Shown here piece after piece: positions 35,705-47,600 of a stretch of DNA of 64,000 nucleotides. The notes beneath the pieces are model-generated. The model did not search any database, was not told the DNA's origin, and worked only from the letters and a program-made list of their open reading frames with translations. Positions within the stretch are counted from its first letter, which is position 1; each line of letters begins with the position of its first letter. The translations under genes and the position numbers were made by a program. The DNA is from Anthonomus grandis grandis (Eukaryota; Arthropoda; Insecta; Coleoptera; Curculionidae), in NCBI RefSeq assembly GCF_022605725.1, contig NC_065546.1, positions 20,394,227 to 20,458,226 of the forward strand, given 5' to 3'.

Positions 35705-36089
35705 AAAGATGAGTTTTATCGTGAAAATACTGATTTCAAATTCAAAAAATAGACGAGCAAGGCTCTCTACCAATTCGATCAGAATAACTTTTGCCGAATA
35801 TTTTATAACAGAAGCTAGTTTCTTAGCAAAATGAAGCCGTCATTTAGTTGATTTAGGTACAGGATTTTTCCGTATAAATTACACCGCTTTAACATGTTTA
35901 TTTTAACAGACACAAAAAATATTCTATTAAAATTGCAGAGTTTTGCTTTAAGATTTACATTATATGGAAAAACCCCGTGAAAATAATAAAACAAATAAAA
36001 TACATACCAAAAACCTGTCTTTTTTTCTGTTCTGTTAATAGAGAACAAATCATTCTCTATGCTGACGACTAAAAGATTTTGTCTTTATA

Positions 36090-37455
36090 CAGGGTGTCCT
36101 GAAAAATGTAGAAAATCTCTCGAATTCAGATAGAAAATAAAAAGTCAAATAGAACTTTTCTATAAAAAAAATTCCTCTAGGCCCTCCCTGCGAATATACG
36201 GCCCCTTAAAAACGCCCCTGGAAATCGATTTTTTTTTTAAATAACAAAGTACTTTTGTAATTTTATAAAAATTTTACGTGAATAACACTACTAAGGACCT
36301 ATTAAAACGGAGTTCTTAAAACATACACACACATTTATCTTGTTTATTTTACCAGGGGCGGACTGGGTTGTACATCATAATGCTTACATTTTTAGCACCC
36401 TGCATGATAAAGACTCTAAAATAATAAATATGAAGAACCTTGAACTAAAGAAAAGGCACTCCGTTGGCTGTTTTATATTAATTAAAAAGAACCATGATAT
36501 GTTCTTTTTTTCAACGATGCGACAGTTATACAAATAACAGAAAAGTTCCATTTTTAGTTGTTTAATATGAAAAATTACATATTTTTAAAAATACAGTGTG
36601 GTTCTTAAAAAGGCACCTTAACGAAATTGTTCATAAAACTGTAAATCTATGTTTTGAAAAATTGAGAACTTAATTTGGAGTTCCTTCAGAACAATCTTCT
36701 GGATTTAGTGCATCCCGATCCGCTGAAACATGTATTTTATGCATTATGGAGCCCCACCCCGTTTCAGTGTTGCTTTAAGGAACCACCTAACTAACGTTTT
36801 TCCAAACCCTTGCATAAGTAGAGGAGGATACATACTCGGAAGGAAGTTTTACAAAGACTCAGTATTCATTGTGATGCGATAAGGAACAGTTCCAGGGTTA
36901 TTGAGGCGAGTACAGCAGTCCACAACTCATCGTACCCGCGAGTATCAGACATCACGTAACCCTGAAGTTGAACCTACTTATGAAGTTTTTGGTGTTTCAA
37001 ATTATTAGTTTCTTAACTTATTTTTTTTCAGGTTGTTTTCTCTTTTCATTTCAGGAAAAACATAGGTTTACATATTCTTAAACAATTTCGTTAAGGTGCC
37101 TTTCTAAGAATGAACAAGAGGGCCTTTCCTTTAGTTTAAAGTTCAGCCTATCCAAATTTATTATTTTAGAGTCTTTATCATACAGCCTGCTAAAAATTAT
37201 AATGTACCATCTAGTCCGCCCCTGGTGAAATAAACAAGGTAAATGTTTTTTAAAGAGTGGCGTTAATCACGTAAAATTTTTAATAAATTATACCAAGTAC
37301 TCCAAAAGTTATTCATAAAAAAATGATTTTGCAGCGGCGTCTTTAAGGGGTCGTATCTTCGTAGAGGGCACCTATAGGAATTTTTTTTATAGGAAACTTC
37401 CATATTATCTTTTACCTGAATCCGAGAGATTCTCCACTTTTTCGGCGACAGCCTG
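36090..37455. mobile_element. 1.37-kb foldback element with CAGGGTG ends
   Basis: TA flanks at 36088-36089 and 37456-37457 enclose CAGGGTGTCCTGAAAAATG and the complement of the right end, CAGGCTGTCGCCGAAAAAG. The arms continue inward over several hundred bases: AGATTTTCTACA/AATCTCTCG blocks, AAAAAAAATTCCTCTAGG, ACCAGGGGCGGACT and GGCACCTTAACGAAATTGTT all recur inverted. No transposase frame is present. The terminus fits mobilisation by a CAGGGTG-end mariner such as the DD41D elements here. The right arm is shorter, about 380 bases against 570. Confidence 0.75.
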
Positions 37456-37836
37456 TATATGTAAAGTGTTTTATTTTATAATGCGGACCTTACTTTAACT
37501 AAACTAATCAACAACTCATATTTATTTTCTGCTTAGAAGACATAGAACGGCATAGAAACAACTACCGGTCGGCAAAATAATCGAATCGCGTCTGGACGTG
37601 AAATGGTCAATATACAATTAATATATGTACGGTTCCTAGTGGCAAGAACCGAATGCAAGATCGAACGAACCGGTCGTCACTGCGAGATTCGATAGTTTTA
37701 CCGAATCGATCAAATGCTCGAAACTGTGTCGTGTGAACGAGTTGTAATATATTACTTGTCAATAATTAATATTCTTGTGTAGCAACACCTTTACGGCAAA
37801 AACAGATATGTGTGAAGCTAGCGTCCGATCGATATC

Positions 37837-38390
37837 CAGCGACCAAAGTCGAGAACGCAGCATATGTCGGTTACCAGTCCTATATATTTTTATAGTCCGC
37901 GCTCCCTGTTATGTAATTAAAATAATGCCCGTATCTGCTGAAATTCCCAAGAGATTTTAATAATTTTTTGTCCAGATATTAACAATGAATACCTAAATCG
38001 AACTACGGTGGTCTCAAACCTCTCTATAAACTAAGGTTTCGTTATGAAAATTAATTAAAAAATCTATTGTTAAAGAAATGAAAAAGACCTAACTCCCAAA
38101 ATTTCCAAAGGATTTGGATAAAACTTTTTTCTATAATAGATAATAAATATCTAAACCGATTTCAGATGGTTGCAAATCTCTACAAACGAAGGTTTTTTCG
38201 TGAAAAAATTATTGAATTGTTAGATGTTAAAAAATATAAATGGCTATAACTTCCAAACCTCCCAAAGGATTCGAATTAAACTTTTTTATATAATCAAATA
38301 AATAAACAATAAATATCACGTAACAGGGAGCGCGAACTATAAGTTGGTTGCTTGCAACCGGCATATGCTGCGTTTTCGATTTTGGTTGCA
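37837..38390. repeat. Foldback MITE, copy 2
   Basis: The left arm has GATATCCAGCGACC, AGAACGCAGCATATG and GCGCTCCCTGTTATGT. The right arm ends with the inverted forms AACAGGGAGCGCG, GCATATGCTGCGTTTTCGA and TTTTGGTTGCA. The centre (38095-38300) carries the CCCAAAGGATT...ATCTAAACCGATTTCAGATG block in direct and partly inverted form, as in copy 1 at 7037-7590. It ends 234 bases before the HINT3 start codon. Confidence 0.7.
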
Positions 38391-38623
38391 CACACATCAA
38401 AAACAGCTGTTATTTGGGTGAGTTTGTTTGGGTTATTTTGCCTGAAATTTGGCCTGTAATTATTTCTCAAGGCAAATTAAAAAAAAAAAAAAAACACAAA
38501 TTTCCAATTTTTGATTAAATTCGCAAACCCGTCTTGTCAAGTCTCAGTTATTGTCTATATTTAGCATTTTTATTATATAGAAGAGTTGCACCTGTTCCCT
38601 TCAATCAATATTTTGATTTCCAG

Positions 38624-41600
38624 ATGTCTTCTAAATGTATTTTTTGTGACATTGTGTCCAAAAAATCGCCAGCGGATATTAAATTGGAAAATGAAGAGAT
38701 TATAATATTCACAGATATAAAACCAGTAGCCAAGCACCATTATTTGGCAATTCCCAAGGAGCATATTGAAAATGTCAATAGTTTAAACACCACAGAACAT
38801 GTAGGCCTATGTAAGTTTAGCATCATAGTTTTATTAGTAAGTAGGAGTTGGCAATTTAATAGAATTGTTTTAGTTCGATTTTGATAGTTACAGAATAATT
38901 GATGATAATAATCATAAAGCTAGGTTTTCAAGCATGCTCATATAATTCTGTAGAAAAAAGTTATAACTTTGACTGCCATGGGTAATAACCCCAATATTAA
39001 TAAAATAAAATACACAATCAGCAATCTGAATCCTCTTATAGTAGGGTTAACTGAAACACATATAACTAATGCAATATACAGTGGTTTCATTTTAAAAATT
39101 ATTGAAAAGTTTCTTGTGTGTTTTGGTTAAAACTATTGTCTAGTAAAAACTAAATTTTGTTAGTTAATGTTTGTTTTAATTTTTGATATTGGTGTTAGAA
39201 TATGTGATGTAGTTTAACGAATGTGTCATTACTTGAAATCATCAAAACCAATTACTACAATTAACTGTACTTATAAAAAACGGAACTAGTAACAAAGCAT
39301 TTATACATTTTAATCCTATTATACAGACATTCATCATTCATACTGTATTGGATTCTCTAGTATAAATTTCGTATAATAGTAAAGCAAATTTTAAGATTAT
39401 ATCAGTGGAAGATTATATATTCCAATAACAAATTGTATCTAAAATCTTACCTGTTTAGTGTAGCCGATTTAGCTAATACTTTTGCATAGAATTGTTTCTT
39501 AGCATTTTGTGATAAAAGTTTAGAACTATTTTTCTACTTCCTTACTTAAAAATTGCCATGCAGTGCCTGCAATGTAAAATATATGAAGCTAATTCAAAAC
39601 TTCCTACAAACTGTGACAGCTGTAAAAGGGCAATCCATAAGAATGTCTGCTTCATCTGAAATTAGGGTATTGGAACTCAAAGGCCAGCATATTCTAAAAT
39701 AATAAAATTTCTTTGTGAGGGCTGCCAATTCGGTTTGTTACAAATACCCTCAATTTTAAAAGCTATTGATCAACTAAATAAAAAAAATGAGGCAATTAAA
39801 GGAACAATTAACACCACCTCTACCTCTTCTGGATTCAATGATTTTTTTGTTGAACTTCAGGATTGCCAATGCTGTGTCAACAATATTATTGTTTACAACT
39901 TGCCTGAGGAAAATAAAGACTTGGACAGTGTTAATACTCTCTTGAACTCTCTTAGTATCTCCAATGTAGAAGTGAAAAGCATAGTCTGAATGGGAAAATC
40001 TAACAAAAACGGCCACAGAGCTCTTAAAGTCACTTTCCAAAAGCAACAGCTTGTTATTCATTCCAGAACCAAACTAAAGGGTAGAAATATCTACATAAGT
40101 CTGGATTTGACCAAAATGCAGGCAGAAGTGGAGTCCGCAGTAAGAGCTGAATTCAGACAAAGATTGTCAAACGGAGAAAGAGACTTACAGATTCAATATT
40201 TTCAAGGGGTTCCTAAAATTATTAAAAAAAAACTAAGTAGGCCAAATTCTGCTAAAAGTTTTTTGGTATATTACCAGAACACTTAAGGTTTAAGAACTAA
40301 GTTGGATGGGCTACAAAATAACTCACCAGCCTGTCAATATGACATAATTGTATTTACAGAAACTTGGTTGCATAGTGGCATATATGAAGCAGAACTTGGC
40401 CTCACTGACTGACAGGACCATTCTTGCAGTACCAGTATCTTCAAGAGAGAGGGAGGGGTTTTAATTGCTTTAGGCAAATCTATACATAGTAAATGTCTTC
40501 ACGTTCCTGATAATATTGCACACGTTTTTGGCTCAGTTAGATCTGTTAGTTTGAATATTATCATAGGAGCTGTATTTATCCCACCCAATTAGTCAGCACA
40601 ATCTTACATGGCTCTTTTTGAGACATTGGACTCACTCGCTCTTCTGATATCCAGAATTCTACCCTGCATATTATGGGTGACTTCAATTTGCCTTACGGTA
40701 TATAGGAAAAAGGCAGCTTTAGCTCCATAGTATCAACACATGGAGCACGACCTGAAGAAACATTGAGCACACAAGTTATGTCAAATACATGTGATTTCCA
40801 TAACTTATTTCAACTTAACTTATACCTAACCTCACATAGAAGCTTTCTCAATATGGTGTTGTCACAAGACCCCTCAATAGATGTCAAACAAGTAGACTAT
40901 TTTTTGGTTCCTCGAGTTGTTCACCCACCGCTATGTATTAAGTTAAATAGTCGCCTCGTGGAGGTCGAAGACGGTCTTGGGCTTAATGGATTCTAGAGGG
41001 ATTTTAAGTATGCCAACTTTCAAGAAATTGTAGTGTTCTTGGATCAGTTCGACTGGATTTTTTATTTTTAAATAAGCCTCTTGAAGCAATGCTAAATATT
41101 TTTTTTGAAATTATCTTTATTGCAATTGATATATTTGTACCTCTAAAAAAATACTCAGCTAGAAAATTCCCAGTGTGGTTTTCAACTGAACTTTAAAATC
41201 GTATTATCGTGAAGAAAATAATGCACAAAAAATATAAACAAAAACGATCATCTGCAGATTATCGGGAGTTTTCTAGATTGAGATAGCTATGCAAGGATCT
41301 GATACAGGAATGTTACACACAGTATCCTTACTGAACTGAAGCAGCTATTGGCTCAAACATAAAGGAATTTTGGTCATTTGTTAATCATAAAAGGAAAAAT
41401 AGCTCTTTTCCAAATACACTGAGATACTTGGATGGGACAAGTTGATCAGGAGGGGAGATTGCTATCATGTTTCCTGATTATTTTTCTACAGTATACTCAA
41501 ACCATAGTGTTAACGTCCCCTCTCATGAATTATCTGCATCCGATACCCATATCCCTTAGTTCTAATATATATTAGAACCTAATATATACCTAATATACCT

Positions 41601-44600
41601 AATACATATTAGATATAGTATTTACAGAACGGGTTTAGAAAAGGCAGATCAACAGTTAGGGCTATATATCAAGCACTGCAGAAAATTATTAAATCAATGA
41701 ATGATCGAAAAGCTACAATGGCAATTTTTCTTGACCTATCCAAGGCTTTTGACAGTGTTGACCATTCAATACTGCTTAAAAAAACTAGAAGCCTATGGAA
41801 TCAGAGGAATTGCCCTCAAACTTCTAGAGTCCTATTTGTCAAACCGTAGGCAGTGTGTAGTTGACAGAATGAGTGATGGTAGACAGTTCAAGTCTGGTTA
41901 CAAAGAAATAAAAAAAGGTGTGCCTCAGGGGTCTGTTTCTATCACCAACTATTGGTCTACACCAATGATGTCACCAATGTCTATGATGATATGGTTATGT
42001 TTGCTGATGACACAAGTCTTATATGCAGCAAAAATACAGATCAGGAGTGTGCAAATCAAGTGGCCCAAACTGTTGGATTGCTAGAAGACTGGTTTAGCAT
42101 AAATAATCTTCTGCTGAATGTCAACAAAACGCAAATATTAAACTTTAAACAACGGCCTAGTGAAAGCTGTCTAGTGCAAATTGGAAGGAAAGAGATAAGA
42201 ACACAGCAGTCAGCTAACTTCCTTGGGGTAATGATGGATGAAAGATTGGATTGGGGTGCCCATGTTGAGTTGGTGGCAGCAAATATGTCCAGATATTGCT
42301 TCGCTTTGAGACTAATAACACAGGAGGTGGGTACAGTGGCTTCCCTTTCAGCATATCATGCCTATATACAGTCCAGAGTCAGATATGGTATAATTCTTTG
42401 GGGGGATTCGGGGGACTCTGAAAGAGTTCTTATCTTGCAAAAAAGGTGCTTGAGAACTATATTCAATTAACCCTATCAGGAATCCTGTAAACCATATTTT
42501 ATTAATCATAACATCCTAACATTTCATTGTATTTATATCTATGAATGTGTTTCGTTTATCCTTGACAATAAAATCTTTTTTGAGAATCTGAAAGGGCAAC
42601 ATCCGCATAATACTAGGTTCAAAAACAATTTCAAGACTTGTAAACCAAATTTTACATTTGTTAAGAAAAATGTGGTACATAGTATTTTAGATGTCTGGAA
42701 TAAACTTCAGAGAAAAATCAGATAAAGAGATAAGAAAAGATCTAAAAATATATCTGCAAGAAAAGGCCTTTTATTCTCTTCATGAGTATATGGCTGAAAA
42801 TTTAAATGAAACTCTCATTTAGTATTGTGTATTAGTGCATGAGTTAATTTGTGAATGAATGTTATATTTTCTTGTTATTTAATTTTTGTGTACTCGCGTT
42901 TTACCTTTTTATTTATATTTAAATTTAATATTTTGATAAATCATGACATGAATGGATGTATGAATGGATAAGTAACCGAATGCTTTAAATTTAATAAATA
43001 TTTTAATTGTATACTTAATTAAGTTAGAATTTTTTTACTGACAAAATCCACACCTCACATAGGTAATAAAAAACGTGTATTGTTGTAACTACATGTTTAA
43101 TGGATTTAATAAAGGATTTGTTGTTGTTGTTATTCTAATATCTTCACATTAGAATATCTAATATATTTACTAAACTTTCATCCTTGAATATGCGTACGGT
43201 GTGCGTACTTTATTCCTAAAAAAATTTAGCTTTAATCTCTCCAGACCCTTATACCACATATTCAATCTGTACCTTCAACTGGAATATTCCCAGACTATTG
43301 GAAAGAGAGTTTCCTAAAGCTTATTCATAAGTCGGGCGACAAAACCAGTGCCACCAACTATCATCCTGTCACTATACTCAGTGCAGTTCCCAAATTTTTG
43401 AAAGCTTAGTATGTGACATGACATCATCACCCCCCTACTTGAACCTCTACTAACTGATCAGCAGTTTGGATTTAGACCACGCAAATCTACGGAGCTGAAC
43501 CTTCTTACTCAGGTGGACTTTTTGTTGGATGCCTTGAGAAGGGATATCAGGTAGATACAATAGACACAGGTTTCTCCAAGGCATTCGACAACGTACCTCA
43601 CAATATTTTGTTGCATAAACTAAAAATGAGTGGTATTGATGAAACTTAATTATCCTGGTTTAAGAGCTATTTATCTGATCGTAGATTGATTGTTAAAATT
43701 GGCAATGGTTCTAAAACTTCAAATTCCATCTGGAGTGCCTCAAGGCCACTTCTTTTTAATATTTTTGTCAATGATATAGATGAATGCTTCACTAGCTGCC
43801 TATTTTGTTGTTTGCCGATGATCTGAAATTGAGTTGTATAATCTAGTCCTCTGATAATTATGAAGAAATGTGGATGAATTTTACATTAAATAATATAAAA
43901 CATATATACAACTACAATTTTTTGGTGAAACCAAGAGGAAAGCATAAGGTTCATAGATAACATAATAGATGGCGTGGTTAACATAATGATTCGTACGTTG
44001 TGAAAAAGAAAAGCATTGGATTAGTACTATATAAAAGAAATTGTAAAGGACAAGAACAATGTATTAAGAGACTATGAAGAGTTAAGACACAGTGAGTTGA
44101 AAAAGTGAGAACAAGAATGATGTACTTGATCATTAACACAGTGATGCTGGTTATTTGGTGTAGCTTTATTTATTTCAAGTATTTCCAACAGATCAAGTTT
44201 ATTGCTTTTCTGGGAGAAATGTAAAAGCTTTATGTCAGTAGCTGGATTAAAACTGTGTAATGTAATGTAAGTATAAAAATTTCAGTTTAAGATCGATTCT
44301 CGATCTTAAACTTTAAGCTTTACTTTAAACTTTAAGTTGAGTGAGTTATTGTTTTCACCAACCCAACCCAACCCAACCCAACCCAACTCAACACTCAACT
44401 TCTCTTTTCACCCCAGAACATTTAATTTGAGCAATGTTACTTTTACCGATAACGAAAACTGTATGTTGAATTCAGGTTTAAACTATAATTTTCACAGCAG
44501 CCCCCAAAGAAGGGATTTGGAACTGTTGGCGGTCGAGTGCGAGAACAACTTTACGTTTATCAATGATCTCCCATTAAAGGAGACACTCAGATCCCAGGCT

Positions 44601-47600
44601 GCTTCATATATTAACACATATCATAGGCGCAATAGTTTTTCTCCCTCGAGTTTTTCCTCTTAAGACGCTAAAATCTTTAAAGAATAAGATCACTACTAAT
44701 AACTTATCTTCATCTTAATATACTTCATCTTATACCAAATTCCACTGTTTTAATGTATGAAAAATATTTTAACCTTTTTGAGGAACTTTTACTCTTAGAA
44801 AACGTAAATGTGATATTGCTAGGAGATTTTAATTTGCCTTATTTTAATAATTGTAATTATACAGATTGTGATAAAAATGTCCTGATGCAGCAATTTATTA
44901 ATATGTATAATCTATGCCAAGTAAATAATATTCCTAATTTTATGAACAGATCTTTAGATCTTTCACTAACTAATATGGAAAAATGCACAGTATCAAGACC
45001 AAGTGACCCTTTATTACCTGAAGATGCTTACCACCCTGCTCTTAATTTACAATTTAATCTGAGGATTGCACAAAATAAAACAATTAATAAGAAGACTTAT
45101 ACATACAACTATGCAAAAGGTAACTTCTTTGCGACTGGTCTATGGTGTTTAAATGCTATGATGTTTATATGGGGTTTAATACATTTTATAAACTAATATA
45201 CCAATTTCTGGACATTTCAATTCCAAAAACAAATATAAAATCCAACACTGCAGGGAAATTTCCAATATGGTTCTCTCTTGACTTAAAACATAAAATTAAA
45301 AAGAAAAATAAGCTTTACTGTCAGTTGAGTAAGCAAGTGAGCCCAGAATGCGTTGAATATCAGCACCTTAGAGCTGAAATAAAAAATCAAACAAAATATG
45401 AATATAATTTTTACAAAACTTCAATTGAAAAAAATTTAGCTGCTGATCCAAGCGCATTTTGGGCTTTCTTTAAATCTAAGGCTAGGAGTGCAGGTATACC
45501 TGTGGCCATGACCTTAAATAAATAATGTCAATTTCAATAAACCCCTTGATATTGCAAATGCTTTTGCCCAATATTTTGAGTCTATGTATAACACAGCTGG
45601 CTGTTCCAATCATCACATAAATAATAAAGAATGGGGCACTTTAGTTTTCAAAAAAATTTATGAGAGTGATGCAATAAATGCTATTAAGAAACTTAAACCT
45701 AAAAAATCTACTGGCTCAGATAAAATTTCTTCTTATATCTATAAAGGTTGTGCTGAACTTTTAACAAAACCCCTAGTGTATCTTTTCAACATGTCAATTG
45801 AACAGGAATCCTTTCCTGATATTTTAAAGTTATCAATGATCTCACCAATTCATAAAAAAGACAAGAAAAATGATATATCAAATTATAGGCCTATTCATCC
45901 CTTAAATTGTTTATCTAAAATTTTTGAAAATGTTCTCTACGATAATTTATATGAACATGTTAAACATAAAATTAACAAGTGTCAGCATGGTTTTGTTAAT
46001 GATAAATCCACAGTGACAAATCTGTGTATCCTCTCAGAACAAATCTCTAAGGCAATTGAGTCTAAGGAGCGGTTAGATGTGCCATACACCGATTGTGAGA
46101 AGGCATTTGACAAGGTAGATCACTGTGTGCTTTTAAATAAATTGGTTGGCTTTGGTTTTTCTAAAAAAGCTTGTAATTTCATGAAATCTTATTTATCTGG
46201 GAGAAATAACGTGGTTAAGATTGGTAATTGTCTGTCAGATATATGTCAACCTCAGGTGTTCCCCAGGGTAGCAAGCTTGGTCCCTTGCTTTTTGTTCTTT
46301 TTATTAATGATCTGCCTGATTGTGTCTCCTCATCTGTAAGTCTGATGTATGCTGATGATTTTAAACTATTTAAAACTATTGATGTCAAGGAAGATGCTGT
46401 AAAATTAAAAAATGACCTATGTTCTGTGGTTGATTGGTTCAAGATTAATAAGATGTCCCTTAATGTTCAAAAATGTGCTGTGGTCACTTTCACTCATAAA
46501 GTTAACTATTTTCTTGAAGACTACTATATTGATAATACCAAAATTCTTAGAAAAAACTTTATTAGAGATTTGGGAGTAACTTTTCAGAAATTTAATTGTC
46601 ACTATAGTGAAGTAGTTAATAAGGCTTGCCGTTCTTTGGGTTTTGTAACAAGAAACAGTAAAAATTTTAAAGTCAGCACTATCATTAGACTTTATAATGC
46701 CCTTGTTAGGCCACATGGAGTATGGAGTATGCCTCTACTATCTGGTCACCTGAAACATCATCACATTCAGACATGATTGAGAAGGTACAGAAAAGATTTT
46801 TAAGATTTCTGTATGTCAGAAAGAACAAAGAATACCCATATATGGTGTCATACAGGGCAATGTTAAAAACGTTTGACTTCCAGATGCTCTGTACCAGAAG
46901 GCAGAATCGGGCAGTCATTTTTATATATTTCATTGTAAATAATGTTAAATACTTGAGCTGTGATCTAATTGAATACATTTCTTTTAAGATACCAAAGACT
47001 AGATTAAGAATAACTAATAAAGAGCTTTTTTATATAAATAATTTTAATACTACATCTACAATCAATAATATGTTAAGGATTTGTAATAATGTCTTAAATG
47101 GTTTTGAAGATGTAGATATATTTAATATCAAGGTTGAGGAAATTAGGAGGTTGCTTGCGCATCAGGACATAGTTTAGGACTCAATGTTTTGCTTTTTTCT
47201 TCTTAACTTTTTTTTTTCTCTCTTAGGTTTAGTGTTATTGTTGTGAAATTATTTTAATATGTTTTCTGTTTCTTTTTGTTCCTGTTATAGGCTTTACATG
47301 TAATTACTATTATCCGATTTATAGTGTTTGTAAAGTTTTTTTTGAATAAATAAATCTTTTCTAGTACCTTTTGATGTTTCTAACCTCTTCCCTAGCATTC
47401 CTCCTGAGGACTGTTTACCTTTGGTTGCAGACTTACATAAAAAAATACTGATCTTGAGAAAGTCCATATTGATAACCTTTGTGTTCTGGTTGACTTAGTT
47501 TTACAATAATACTTTTTTTTTCAATTTAACTATAAATACTACAAACAAAACTCAGGTGTTACAATGGGTTCTAGCCTGTCCGATCTTCAAAATTTTATCA

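Noticed and set aside
43905..44276. Reading the inverted segment as a separate Penelope insertion
   Set aside because: It has no terminus or target duplication of its own and joins the forward copy at a perfect hairpin, so one composite element is simpler. This remains testable.
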